In this document: positions 33,891-42,074 of the stretch, one piece after another | How the letters are laid out: every line of letters starts with the position of its first letter | Position numbering within the stretch: position 1 is the first letter of the stretch | Assembly (NCBI GenBank): GCA_963797535.1 | Contig: CAWCPQ010000001.1 | Location: 2,232,001-2,296,000 of the forward strand | DNA: 64,000 bases | Origin: JAWWOL01 sp963797535 | GTDB taxonomy: Bacteria; Actinomycetota; Actinomycetes; JAWWOL01 | Direction of reading: 5' to 3' | The notes under the pieces: generated by a model | Told to the model about the DNA's origin: nothing | The model's input: only the letters and a program-made list of their open reading frames with translations | The model's database searches: none | Position numbers and translations under genes: made by a program

Positions 33891-33928
33891 ACGCCCCAGC
33901 AGCCCGGGGTACGGGCCGCCCGGGGCGT
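33891..33928 (-). terminator. Stem-loop between groES and groEL
   Basis: A 7-base outer stem (ACGCCCC with GGGGCGT) encloses GC-rich inner pairing; on the minus strand it is followed by GTTTCCCTTTTC. It could partly terminate transcription or mark an RNA-processing point, giving more groES than groEL. Confidence 0.4.
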
Positions 33929-33965
33929 GTCCTTACTGCATTCGGTCGAAAGCGGGTCCGAAAAC

Positions 33966-34280
33966 CTAGTCCTCGACGATGGCGAGCACGTCACGCGCGC
34001 TCAGCACGAGGTACTCGGCGCCGGCAAACTTGACCTCGGTGCCGCCGTACTTGCTGAACAGCACCTTGTCGCCGACCTGGACGTCGAGCGGCACGCGAGC
34101 GCCGTCCTCGAAACGACCCGGTCCGACGGCCCGGACGCGACCCTCTTGGGGCTTCTCCTGGGCGGTGTCGGGGATCACGATGCCGGAAGCCGTGGTCTGC
34201 TCGGCCTCGAGCACCTGAATGACGATGCGGTCCTCGAGCGGCTTGATGCCAACCCGGGTGTCGGTGGCGGTGGTCGTCAT
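33966..34280 (-). CDS. groES: 10-kDa co-chaperonin GroES
   Basis: The 104-residue lid of the chaperonin begins GIKPLEDRIVIQVLEAEQTT and has the mobile loop ASGIVIPDTAQEKPQEGRV and the GDKVLFSKYGGTEVKF strand. Length and motifs are normal. It is the first gene of the groES–groEL operon. GGGGGAGG lies just upstream of ATG 34280. The two CIRCE elements at 34387–34459 point to HrcA repression with heat induction. Confidence 0.96.
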   Translation of the reverse strand: MTTTATDTRVGIKPLEDRIVIQVLEAEQTTASGIVIPDTAQEKPQEGRVRAVGPGRFEDGARVPLDVQVGDKVLFSKYGGTEVKFAGAEYLVLSARDVLAIVED

Positions 34281-34386
34281 AGACCTCCCCCTTCTCGTGC
34301 GAAGTTGGACGGTACGGGAATGAGCAAAGCGCAGGGTGCAGACCGGAACGGGCTGCCGTCGCGGGGGTCAGGCCGTTCGCTGTCTG

Positions 34387-34413
34387 CTAGCACTCGATGG
34401 AGCTGAGTGCCAG
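34387..34413. promoter_or_regulatory. CIRCE element 1 (HrcA operator)
   Basis: CTAGCACTC, nine bases, GAGTGCCAG: an almost perfect match to the TTAGCACTC-N9-GAGTGCTAA HrcA operator, 107 bases upstream of the groES start. Confidence 0.88.
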
Positions 34414-34432
34414 TGGAACACTAGGCCGCTGG

Positions 34433-34459
34433 TCAGCACTCCGTCAAGGTGAGTGCCAG
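34433..34459. promoter_or_regulatory. CIRCE element 2 (HrcA operator)
   Basis: TCAGCACTC, nine bases, GAGTGCCAG: a second operator spaced 46 bases from the first, so repression is probably cooperative. Confidence 0.85.
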
Positions 34460-34469
34460 CCGGCGGGAT

Positions 34470-34548
34470 GCCCGACGTGGATGCGGGAAAACCGTCGCCC
34501 ACCGACGGTCCGGCCACATTCACGGGCACCACGCCGCGCGTACGTCAA
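34470..34548. repeat. Palindromic tandem repeat, copy 1
   Basis: The first 55 bases (34470–34524) are identical to 34565–34619, and a further 20 bases (CCACGCCGCGCGTACGTC region) match after a small indel. Each copy contains ACCGTCG-CCCAC-CGACGGT, flanked by outer arms GTGGATGCGG and CCACATTCAC that also pair. On the minus strand the hairpin is followed by TTTTCC, so it can serve as a terminator after the gene 34657–34935. Confidence 0.8.
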
Positions 34549-34564
34549 CCCGGGCCACGCCCAC

Positions 34565-34642
34565 GCCCGACGTGGATGCGGGAAAACCGTCGCCCACCGA
34601 CGGTCCGGCCACATTCACGAACCACGCCGCGCGTACGTCGAA
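34565..34642. repeat. Palindromic tandem repeat, copy 2
   Basis: Head-to-tail second copy, 95 bases from copy 1, with the same hairpin at 34586–34604. It ends 14 bases before the stop of the monooxygenase-like gene. Confidence 0.8.
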
Positions 34643-34656
34643 CCTGCGGCACCCGG

Positions 34657-34935
34657 CTACAGCTGCTCGAAGACCCAGGCGTGGGTACGGGTGAACAGCT
34701 TGCCGAACGGCGGCCGTTCGTCGTAGTCGTGGGCCGCGCTCTGGTCGTGCCAGCGGGTGATGAGCACGATGCGGTCCACGATGTCCTCGGACGTGGCCGC
34801 GTAGGAGACGTAGGCCTCGGCGCCGGCACAGCTGTCATCGTCGCTCGCCTCGGTCACGCAGCGGCGAACGAACTCCGCGGCGTCGTCGAACTTGCCATCG
34901 GCCACCGTCGCCTCCCACATCCGGGCCCACGTCAT
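34657..34935 (-). CDS. Small ABM-like (dimeric alpha/beta-barrel) protein
   Basis: The 92-residue protein begins MTWARMWEATVADGKFDDAA and contains VRRCVTEASDDDSCAGAEAY, RIVLITRWHDQSAAHDY and ending HAWVFEQL, the size and pattern of antibiotic-biosynthesis-monooxygenase-like ferredoxin folds. Its ATG overlaps the tsaD stop (ATGA), so it is translated as the last gene of tsaB–rimI–tsaD. No link with tRNA modification is known; the coupling may only provide constant expression. The substrate is unknown. Confidence 0.75.
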   Translation of the reverse strand: MTWARMWEATVADGKFDDAAEFVRRCVTEASDDDSCAGAEAYVSYAATSEDIVDRIVLITRWHDQSAAHDYDERPPFGKLFTRTHAWVFEQL

Positions 34936-35954
34936 GCGGTGACCAGGGACAGCGAGGAGTCGGCGGCCAGGTCGAGCGAGGACGGATCGACGCCGCGAGC
35001 GACCATCTCGGCGCCGAGCGCGGCAACCATCGCACCGTTGTCCGTGCACAAGCCCGGTCGCGGCACACGCAGCACGATGCCGGCCTTGGCGCAGCGTTCC
35101 TCGGCCACGGCGCGCAAGCGGGAGTTGGCCGCGACGCCGCCGCCGATGACGAGGTGGTCGATGCCTCTGTCCTTGCACGCGAGCACCGCCCGGCGGGTCA
35201 AGACGTCCACCACCGCCTCCTGGAACGCCGCCGCGACGTCGTTGACGGGCACCGGCTCGCCGGCCCGTTCACGGCTCTCGATCCAACGGGCGACGGCCGT
35301 CTTGAGCCCGGAGAAGGAGAACGAGTAGGGCTGGTCGCGGACGGTGGCCCGTGGGAAGTCCATCGCCGTCGGGTCGCCCTCCCTCGCCGCCCGGTCGATG
35401 TACGGGCCGCCGGGGAAGGGCAGGCCCAGCACCCTGGCTACCTTGTCGAAGGCCTCGCCTGCGGCGTCGTCGATGGTCTGCCCGAGCTGGGTGACGACAC
35501 CGGTCACGTCGGGCACCTCGAGCAGCGACGAGTGGCCGCCGCTGACCAGCATCGCGATGCAGGGCGAGGGCAGCGGCCCGTGCTCGAGCTGATCAACGGC
35601 AACGTGGGCCGCGAGATGGTTAACCCCGTACAACGGCTTGCCCAGAGCGAACGCGTAGGCCTTGGCGGCCGCGACCCCGACCAGGAGGGCACCCGCCAGC
35701 CCCGGTCCCGCGGTCACGGCGATCGCGTCGACCTGGTCCATCGTGACACCGGCGCGGTCCAGCGCGCGCCGCACCGTGGGCACCATCGCCTCGAGATGCG
35801 CGCGGCTGGCCACCTCGGGCACCACGCCGCCGAACCGGGCGTGCTCCTCGACGCTGGACGCCACCTGGTCGACGAGCAGCTCGTGGCCGCGTACGAGGCC
35901 GACGCCGGTCTCGTCGCAGGAGGTTTCGATGCCGAGAACGAGGGGCGAGGTCAC
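34932..35954 (-). CDS. tsaD: tRNA threonylcarbamoyladenosine synthase subunit TsaD
   Basis: The 340-residue ASKHA-fold protein transfers the threonylcarbamoyl group to A37 of ANN-decoding tRNAs, with TsaB and TsaE. The metal ligands are in VNHLAAHVAVD; other blocks are GIETSCDETGVGLV, MLVSGGHSSLLEV, ARVLGLPFPGGPYID, FSFSGLKTAVAR and LCTDNGAMVAALG. GTG 35954 overlaps the rimI stop (GTGA) and fits the family N-terminus. Expected length is met. Confidence 0.96.
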   Translation of the reverse strand: MTSPLVLGIETSCDETGVGLVRGHELLVDQVASSVEEHARFGGVVPEVASRAHLEAMVPTVRRALDRAGVTMDQVDAIAVTAGPGLAGALLVGVAAAKAYAFALGKPLYGVNHLAAHVAVDQLEHGPLPSPCIAMLVSGGHSSLLEVPDVTGVVTQLGQTIDDAAGEAFDKVARVLGLPFPGGPYIDRAAREGDPTAMDFPRATVRDQPYSFSFSGLKTAVARWIESRERAGEPVPVNDVAAAFQEAVVDVLTRRAVLACKDRGIDHLVIGGGVAANSRLRAVAEERCAKAGIVLRVPRPGLCTDNGAMVAALGAEMVARGVDPSSLDLAADSSLSLVTA

Positions 35955-36460
35955 TGGTGGGCCTTGGCTCGTGCGGCGGCTCGCGCGGCCAGATGCCCTG
36001 CTACGTCGGACATCTGCATCACGATCGCGTCGGTGTTGGACGGCTGGTAGTAGCGCCGGCGGACGCCGATCGGCAGGAAGCCGAACCGTTCGTACACCGC
36101 CCTGGCCCTCGGGTTGTCCGCGCGCACCTCGAGGGTCACGACGTTGTCGTGGCGACGCACCGCCTCCTCGAGCAGCGCGGTCAGCAGCATGCTGCCGATA
36201 CCGGTGCCCTGCGCCTCGGGGATCACGCCGATCGTCTGGATGTACGCCTCGCCGTCGTACGCGCAGAGCCCGGCGTAGCCCACGATCTGGGGCTGGCTGT
36301 CCGCGCCCGGCCGCTCGGCGACGAGGTAGAGACGGCTGTCCTGGGCCAGCTCGGACCAGAACATCGTCTCGGTCCACTGCTCCTCGGGGAACAGCACCGA
36401 CTCCAGCGGCAGCAACCGGCCGATGTGCCACCAGCGCATGGGTACGAGGGTCACCGTCAT
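35951..36460 (-). CDS. rimI: Ribosomal-protein-alanine N-acetyltransferase
   Basis: The 169-residue GNAT enzyme has the acetyl-CoA site IGVIPEAQGTGIGSMLLTAL and the C-terminal RAVYERFGFLPIGVRRRYYQ of the RimI family, which acetylates the N-terminus of ribosomal protein S18 and other targets. It sits between tsaB and tsaD with ATGA/GTGA overlaps on both sides, the standard actinobacterial order. The roughly 25-residue extension after MQMSDVAGHLA is Ala-rich. Confidence 0.94.
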   Translation of the reverse strand: MTVTLVPMRWWHIGRLLPLESVLFPEEQWTETMFWSELAQDSRLYLVAERPGADSQPQIVGYAGLCAYDGEAYIQTIGVIPEAQGTGIGSMLLTALLEEAVRRHDNVVTLEVRADNPRARAVYERFGFLPIGVRRRYYQPSNTDAIVMQMSDVAGHLAARAAARAKAHQ

Positions 36461-37128
36461 ACCGGCGTCACCTGCTTGCGCGGCGGCGGGGGCACGGCGT
36501 CGGGGCGGCGCAGGTAGAGCGGGTCGGCGGGGGCGGAAGTCCCGTCCGCGATCTGCCGCGCGGCGATGATCGCGAGGGCAGAGGCTGCCGGATACTGCTG
36601 GTCCTCGCGTACGACGTGGTCCGGGAAGCGATCGCGGTAGAGGACCGCGCCAGCACCCACCAGCACGGCCCGCGTCGGCAGCTGGGCGACCAGGTCGTCC
36701 GGCCGGCCGACGCCGGGACCGTGGGTGCGAACGCCCTCCGGGGTGTAGCCGGCCCAGTAGACCTCGCGCCGACGCGCATCGGTCATGACGACAATGCCAC
36801 CCGCGCCGGCGGATTCCTTGTGCAGCAAGGCAACTGCGTCAAGACTGCACACCCCGCTGACCGCAACGCCGAGGGCATCACCGAGCGCCCTTGCGGTGAC
36901 CAGCCCGACCCGCAACCCGGTGAACGGACCCGGTCCCGTACCCGCGACCACATGGGTCAGGTCACTCGGTCGCGCAGCCACCATCGCGAGCACCTGCTGG
37001 ATCCCCGGCGTGAGCAGCTCGCCCTGCCGGTTGACGCCGATCTCCGTGAGCTCGGCGACAACGCCTGAACCGTCGTGGACCGCCACGGTGACGGCCGGGG
37101 TCGAGGTGTCGAAAGCGAGCAGAAGCAC
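36457..37128 (-). CDS. tsaB: tRNA threonylcarbamoyladenosine synthase subunit TsaB
   Basis: This 223-residue ASKHA-fold partner of TsaD has the family start LLLAFDTSTPAVTVAVHDGS and the central block VVAGTGPGPFTGLRVGLVTA, then GVAVSGVCSLDAVALL. It lacks the TsaD metal motif, as expected for this structural subunit. It is the first gene of the four-gene coupled operon; tsaE, usually just upstream in other actinobacteria, is not present in this window. Confidence 0.94.
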   Translation of the reverse strand: MLLLAFDTSTPAVTVAVHDGSGVVAELTEIGVNRQGELLTPGIQQVLAMVAARPSDLTHVVAGTGPGPFTGLRVGLVTARALGDALGVAVSGVCSLDAVALLHKESAGAGGIVVMTDARRREVYWAGYTPEGVRTHGPGVGRPDDLVAQLPTRAVLVGAGAVLYRDRFPDHVVREDQQYPAASALAIIAARQIADGTSAPADPLYLRRPDAVPPPPRKQVTPV

Positions 37129-37153
37129 CGGCCCAGACTAGCCGGGGCACGCT

Positions 37154-37159
37154 TAGGCT
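37154..37159 (+). promoter_or_regulatory. Probable -10 element (TAGGCT) for the kinase–acetyltransferase gene
   Basis: TAGGCT ends six bases before ATG 37166, consistent with a leaderless start there. A GGGAGG at 37168–37173 would instead serve GTG 37178. Confidence 0.4.
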
Positions 37160-37165
37160 GTATCC

Positions 37166-38551
37166 ATGGGAGGACCAGTGACCAGTAGCGCTGACGACAT
37201 CGAGATTCCGCTGCTCGGCGGCGACGTCACCGAGGGCTTGGTACGGGTCGGCGACACCGTGCGACGTCCGGCAGGGCCGAACAGCACGGCGATCGCCGCC
37301 TACCTGCTGCACCTGGAGGCCGACGGCTTCGCCGGGTCGCCGCGCCACCTCGGGATCGACAGCCAGGGCCGGGACATCCTGACCTACCTCGAGGGCACCA
37401 CCGCCGGGCGACCGATGGAGCCGTGGTCGGTGGGGCCGGAGGTGCTCGTCCAGATCGCCGAGCTGCAACGCCGGCTGCACGATCATTCGCCGCTGGACCT
37501 GAAACTACCTGCTGGTGCGCAGTTCTGGGCTCCGGTGCAGATCGACGGGCTGCCCAGCGCCTTCGACGTAGCCGACGTGATCGGGCACAACGATTTCACG
37601 CCCGAGAACCTGATCTTTCGCGATCAGCAGCTCATCGGCGTGATCGACTTCGACCTGGCGGGGCCCACGACCCGGTTGCTGGACGTGATCACGACGCTGA
37701 TGTACTGGGCGCCGCTGCGCGACCCGGTGGACCGCGATCCCCTGCTCCGCGACGCCGACTCCGGCGCACGGATGCGGCTGTACGCGACGGCTTACGGCCT
37801 CGACCCGTACGCGCGTCAGCGGCTCTTCGACGTCGCCGTACGCCGGTCCAAGCGGTCGTGGCACGTGATGAAGCACGCCGCAGAATCCAGGGGCGGCGGC
37901 TGGCAGCGCATGTGGGACGAGGGTGTGGGTGACGTCATCCTGCGGACGCAGGACTGGCTGGCAGCCAACGAAGGTGAGCTGCGCGCGAAGTTGGGGCCAG
38001 CCCGTGAGGATCCCGCAACTTTTGCGGTCTACCAGCCAACGGCGCGGCGCATCCCCTTGGACAACTTGGCCGTACGCGAGGCCGCGGTCGGCGATGTCGA
38101 TGCCTGTGTCGAGCTCATCCTTGATCACCACGGCGGCATTCAGGAGAACTGGCGCAGCATGTTCGAACGCACCGTCGCTGCCGAGCACCAGAGCTTGTTC
38201 GTCGCAGAGGTGGGCGGCGTGATTGCCGGCTACGCAAGGATTGTTCTCCACGAGCCACCGGCAGATGCGCCCGAAAGTGCGGCGCCCGCTGGCTACTACT
38301 TGATGGGTCTGGTAGTCGGCCCCGGTTGGCGGCGCAGAGGCGTCGCGGAGGCACTGACGGTTGCGCGGCTCACTTGGGCCTGGCCTCGCACCGGCCGAGT
38401 TTTCTACTTTGCCAGCGCCAGCAATCCCGCTTCCCTCGAACTGCACCGAAAGCTCGGATTCGTCGAGGTCTCGCGCAGCTTCAGCTTTCCGGGGGTCGAG
38501 TTCGCCGACGGGTCAGGGGTGCTCTGCGCCCTGGAGGGCCCCACCGGCTAG
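37166..38551 (+). CDS. APH-type kinase fused to a GNAT acetyltransferase
   Basis: The 461-residue fusion has an N-terminal half (about 15–270) that is an aminoglycoside/choline-kinase-like fold with the catalytic loop IGHNDFTPENLIFR (His141, Asp143) and the metal site VIDFDLAGP (Asp161, Asp163). The C-terminal part (about 295–455) is a GNAT domain: LAVREAAVGDVDACVELI, LMGLVVGPGWRRRGVAEALT and SNPASLELHRKLGFVEVSRS. Both active sites look intact. The order is the reverse of the known AAC(6')-APH(2'') enzyme. Substrates are unknown: it could modify a drug or an endogenous amino-sugar. The start is ATG 37166 (leaderless) or GTG 37178. Confidence 0.85.
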   Translation: MGGPVTSSADDIEIPLLGGDVTEGLVRVGDTVRRPAGPNSTAIAAYLLHLEADGFAGSPRHLGIDSQGRDILTYLEGTTAGRPMEPWSVGPEVLVQIAELQRRLHDHSPLDLKLPAGAQFWAPVQIDGLPSAFDVADVIGHNDFTPENLIFRDQQLIGVIDFDLAGPTTRLLDVITTLMYWAPLRDPVDRDPLLRDADSGARMRLYATAYGLDPYARQRLFDVAVRRSKRSWHVMKHAAESRGGGWQRMWDEGVGDVILRTQDWLAANEGELRAKLGPAREDPATFAVYQPTARRIPLDNLAVREAAVGDVDACVELILDHHGGIQENWRSMFERTVAAEHQSLFVAEVGGVIAGYARIVLHEPPADAPESAAPAGYYLMGLVVGPGWRRRGVAEALTVARLTWAWPRTGRVFYFASASNPASLELHRKLGFVEVSRSFSFPGVEFADGSGVLCALEGPTG

Positions 38552-38595
38552 TCACCCGCCGGGAACCACGTCCTGCCGTGCGCTGGAAGATGGAA

Positions 38596-38635
38596 CATCG
38601 CCCGCCGTACCCCTCGGGAGGCGCGGCGGGCGATG
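38596..38635. terminator. Bidirectional hairpin terminator
   Basis: A 12-base perfect stem (CATCGCCCGCCG with CGGCGGGCGATG) has a smaller CCTC-GG-GAGG hairpin in its loop. It lies between the convergent stops at 38551 and 38646. Confidence 0.7.
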
Positions 38636-38645
38636 ACTGTGGGGG

Positions 38646-40337
38646 TCAGACGATCTCGACCTTTTCGACCGTCGCCCAGTTGTAGCGAGATGCCTCATTC
38701 ATCGTCCCGACGACGCGGAACTTGAAGACGTGCTCGCCGTGAGGCAGCTGCGGACTCGTCCACAGCTTGCTCGAGGCGGAACGCACCGCGCTGTACTCGT
38801 CGACAAAGACCTCGGGGCCGCCGTCGATGGACAGCGCGGCGATGCCGTGGTTGACGTCGAGCGCACCGTAGAACGTGATCTGCGTGCCGATGAACCGCAG
38901 GGTCGCAGAGTCGTCGGGCATGCTGCTGTACGAGTTCGTCCCGTCGGAGTCCCGGTTGGCCAGCGAGTGGCACCAGCTGCCCTGGAAGTCGAACTCGAGC
39001 GGGCCGGTGCCTGCCACCGTGTTGCGCACGACCGTGACACCGTCGACGACGTAGGCCGCCGCTGCCGCCTTGATGTCTGCGAGGGTGACCACCGAGGCCA
39101 TGACGGCGTCCATGTCGAAGTGGCCGACCAGGTCCTCGAGGGTCGCGGTGATCTCCGCGAGCTCTGCGGCGCTGGACCGGCACTGGGCACCGGCATAGGC
39201 CGTCACCCGAGCACCGCTGGCCAGCTGGCTCATGTTGTGCGCGATGTCGGTCGACCCGAGCGCAGCCTCGGCCGCACCGCGGCCGATCTCGTTGGTCGCG
39301 GCGGTCTGCTCCTCGACGGCAGCCGCGATCGCGCTCTGGTTCTCGCTGACCCGCTCGATCGTGGCAGTGATCATGGTGATCGCCCGGCCGGCGTCGTGCG
39401 AGCCTTCCTGGATCTCCGTCACGGAGTGGCTGACCCGCTCCGTGGCCCGCGCGGTCTCCCCGGCGAGCGCCTTGACCTCACTGGCCACTACCGTGAAGCC
39501 GCGACCGGCCTCGCCGGCGCGAGCCGCCTCGATGGTGGCATTGAGCGCCAGCAGATGGGTCTGACCCGCGATCGACTGGATCAGCTCGACCACCTGGCCG
39601 ACGCGCTGGGACGACTCGCCCAGGACGAGCACGCTCTGGTTCGCCTGAACCGCCTGCTCGGACGCGCTGGTGGCGACGAGGGAAGCCTCGGAGGCATGAA
39701 CCGCCACCTCGCGGATGGTCGCGGCCAGCTCCTCGGTCGCGGCGGCCACCAGGTGGACGTTGTTGGAGACCTGCTCAGCGCCGGCGGCGGCCGCAGTCGC
39801 TCTGGCTGCGGTGGTCTCGGCGGTGTCGGAGAGCTGGTCGCTGGTCGCGAGGACCGAACGCCAGCCGGCGTTGAGCATGACAGCACTGCGGTTGACGGTG
39901 ATCAGCGCGTCGCGCAGACGATCCACGATGGCAGCTGCCGAGTCGGCTGTGCGCCCGATGTCGTCGGTGTCACCCGTGCTGATCCGGACGGACAAGTCGC
40001 CGTCGGCCACCGCCTGCAGCTGGGCGGACAGCCGGCCGAGCCGTGCCGTGAAGACCTTGACCAGCCGCCATGCGGCCAGCCCGAACAGGCCCAGGGCTGC
40101 CGCGTTCAGCAGCAGGATCGGCACCCACGGCGTGCCCTGGTGAGCCGTGCCTGCGTGGTGCGCCCACAGCACCGACCCGACAACAGCCGGAATGACGACG
40201 GCGAAGCCGCCGGCCATGACCGCGCCGGCCTGAGCCATCGAGCTGCCCTTGTGCCTGCCAGCCGATGCCCGACGTGGCCCGGACTCATCGGTGGTGCTCT
40301 GGCCGTGTCTCAGGTGACTGGCCTCGGTCGTGGGCAT
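38646..40337 (-). CDS. Methyl-accepting chemotaxis-type receptor with C-terminal carbohydrate-binding-like domain
   Basis: The 563-residue protein has two membrane helices (GAVMAGGFAVVIPAVVGSVL and LLLNAAALGLFGLAAWRLV) separated by only about 20 residues, so there is no outside sensor domain. A HAMP-like region and an MCP signalling coiled coil follow, with the hairpin tip VVELIQSIAGQTHLLALNAT and IEAARAGEAGRGFTVVASEV. After the coil comes a 140-residue beta-rich module (TLRFIGTQITFYGALDVNHG, IAALSIDGGPEVFVDEYSA) of a type normally attached to secreted carbohydrate-active proteins. GAGGAG precedes ATG 40337. No che genes are adjacent. Confidence 0.88.
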   Translation of the reverse strand: MPTTEASHLRHGQSTTDESGPRRASAGRHKGSSMAQAGAVMAGGFAVVIPAVVGSVLWAHHAGTAHQGTPWVPILLLNAAALGLFGLAAWRLVKVFTARLGRLSAQLQAVADGDLSVRISTGDTDDIGRTADSAAAIVDRLRDALITVNRSAVMLNAGWRSVLATSDQLSDTAETTAARATAAAAGAEQVSNNVHLVAAATEELAATIREVAVHASEASLVATSASEQAVQANQSVLVLGESSQRVGQVVELIQSIAGQTHLLALNATIEAARAGEAGRGFTVVASEVKALAGETARATERVSHSVTEIQEGSHDAGRAITMITATIERVSENQSAIAAAVEEQTAATNEIGRGAAEAALGSTDIAHNMSQLASGARVTAYAGAQCRSSAAELAEITATLEDLVGHFDMDAVMASVVTLADIKAAAAAYVVDGVTVVRNTVAGTGPLEFDFQGSWCHSLANRDSDGTNSYSSMPDDSATLRFIGTQITFYGALDVNHGIAALSIDGGPEVFVDEYSAVRSASSKLWTSPQLPHGEHVFKFRVVGTMNEASRYNWATVEKVEIV

Positions 40338-40430
40338 GCACTACTCCTCGGGTTGGAACTGCCTCCGTATGTCGGCAGACAACGCGAGCGCCTTAGCCCT
40401 GACCCGGAACTCAGTCGTTCGGCCGTCGGC

Positions 40431-41972
40431 TCACAACCGCCCGTAGCGCAACGCAAGCTCCCGTTTGAGCACCTTGCCCGAAGGCCCCAGCGGCAACGAC
40501 TCGACGAAGCGGATCCGGCGGGGGTACTTGTAGGCAGCCATCCGCTCCCTCGACCAGGAGATGATCTCCTCCGCCAGATCGGGCTCGGACAGACCCGCTG
40601 ACGGCGCGCGGCGAACCACCACCGCGCAGACCTCCTCGCCGTAGACGGGGTCCGCGACCCCGATGACCGCGACCTGAGCAACCGCAGGGTGCCGCAGCAG
40701 CACCTCCTCCACCTCCCGCGGATAGACGTTGAACCCGCCGCGCAGCACCATGTCCTTCTTGCGGTCGACGATGGTGATGAAGCCGTCCTTGTCCTTGGTG
40801 CCGAGGTCGCCGCTGCGGAACCAGCCATCGACGATCGCGGCAGCCGTGGCCTCCGGCTGATGGTGGTAGCGCGTCATCACGTTGTGGCCGCGAATCACGA
40901 TCTCGCCCAGCTCGCCGACCGCCAGCAGCTCGATGGCGTCGTCGACCTCCGGCCGGGCGATCGCGACGTCGACCCCCCACAGCGGGCAGCCGACCGTACC
41001 GACCTTGCGCCCGTACGCCGGCTGGTTCGACGTCGCCACCGGCGCCGTCTCGGAAAGCCCGTAGCCCTCGTAGATCTCGACGCCGAAGGTCTCCTGGAAG
41101 GCCTCCAGCACCGTCAGCGGCAGCGACGAGCCACCCGAGGTGCAGGTGCGCAGCGGCGGCCGCCGGCGATCGTGCTCGGCGGCTTCCAGCAGGCCGATGT
41201 ACATCGTGGGGACGCCCTCGAAAATGGTCACCCCGTGCTCGACCATCGCCTCCAGGGCAAGCGCGGGGTCGAAGCGTGGAAGCAGCACGATCGAGGCGCC
41301 GCGGCCGAAGCTCGCGTTCATGACGCAGGTCTGGCCGAACGAGTGGAAGAGCGGGAGCACGCCGAGAACGACGTCGTGCTCGGCAATCTCGATCACGGTG
41401 CTGGCGTAGAGCTGCGCGTTCAGGACCATGTTGAGGTGCGAGAGGACCGCCCCCTTGGGCTTGCCCGTGGTGCCGGAGGTGTAGAGCAGGACCGCGTCGT
41501 CGCCGGGCTCCCGCGGCACCAGGGCTTCGATCGGTACGGCGGACTCGGACGCGACGTCGAGCCGGGCAACGGCCGGATCGCCGTCGCGCACCGACAGCAG
41601 CGGCACCCCGGCGAGCGCTGCGCCCGGCACCCCTTCGCCCAGCAACGGGCCGGCGCAGATGAGCAGGGTGGCCTGCGCGTCGGCGAGGACGAAGGCGATC
41701 TCCTCCGCCTTCAGCAGCGTATGGACGGGCACAGCCACGGCGCCCAAGGCGAGAACGGCGTAGTAGGCGAGCGGGAACTCCGGCAGGTTGGGCATGAGGA
41801 TGGCGACCCGGTCCCCCGGCCCGATGCCTCGTTCTCTCAGCGCGCCTGCGAAGCGACGAGCACCGTCCCACAGCTGGTCGTACGAGAAGCGCTCGTCGCC
41901 GAAGACGAGCGCCGTCTTGCCGGGGTGGCGCAGCGCCGACTCGGCCAGCAGCGATGCGATCGACAAGCTCAT
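40431..41972 (-). CDS. Long-chain fatty-acid–CoA ligase (AMP-binding)
   Basis: The 513-residue adenylate-forming enzyme activates carboxylic acids to acyl-CoA. Visible motifs are the P-loop LLYTSGTTGKPKGAVLSH, the A5 motif YEGYGLSETAPVAT, GWFRSGDLGTKDKDG, DRKKDMVLRGGFNVYPREVE and the catalytic Lys in LPLGPSGKVLKREL. ATG 41972 has GGAGGA five bases upstream; the longer frame to 42716 has no support. Length and motifs match FadD-type ligases; chain-length preference cannot be told. It diverges from the response regulator that heads the glycan cluster. Confidence 0.92.
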   Translation of the reverse strand: MSLSIASLLAESALRHPGKTALVFGDERFSYDQLWDGARRFAGALRERGIGPGDRVAILMPNLPEFPLAYYAVLALGAVAVPVHTLLKAEEIAFVLADAQATLLICAGPLLGEGVPGAALAGVPLLSVRDGDPAVARLDVASESAVPIEALVPREPGDDAVLLYTSGTTGKPKGAVLSHLNMVLNAQLYASTVIEIAEHDVVLGVLPLFHSFGQTCVMNASFGRGASIVLLPRFDPALALEAMVEHGVTIFEGVPTMYIGLLEAAEHDRRRPPLRTCTSGGSSLPLTVLEAFQETFGVEIYEGYGLSETAPVATSNQPAYGRKVGTVGCPLWGVDVAIARPEVDDAIELLAVGELGEIVIRGHNVMTRYHHQPEATAAAIVDGWFRSGDLGTKDKDGFITIVDRKKDMVLRGGFNVYPREVEEVLLRHPAVAQVAVIGVADPVYGEEVCAVVVRRAPSAGLSEPDLAEEIISWSRERMAAYKYPRRIRFVESLPLGPSGKVLKRELALRYGRL

Positions 41973-42074
41973 CAAGTCCTCCGGTTCCCGGCCCGTGCAG
42001 TCAAGGACACATCCTGCTCCCTTCGCCGGGGGACCCCTGGCGAACGGGCTCACGCAAGTGGATGAGTCGGCCTC

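Noticed and set aside
32052..34406. 784-codon plus-strand open frame opposite groEL/groES
   Set aside because: Antisense to the chaperonin genes and runs through the terminator and operators; no recognisable domain.
34470..34642. Possible CRISPR array
   Set aside because: Only two copies, the unit is 55–78 bases with a strong internal palindrome, there is a single spacer and no cas genes.
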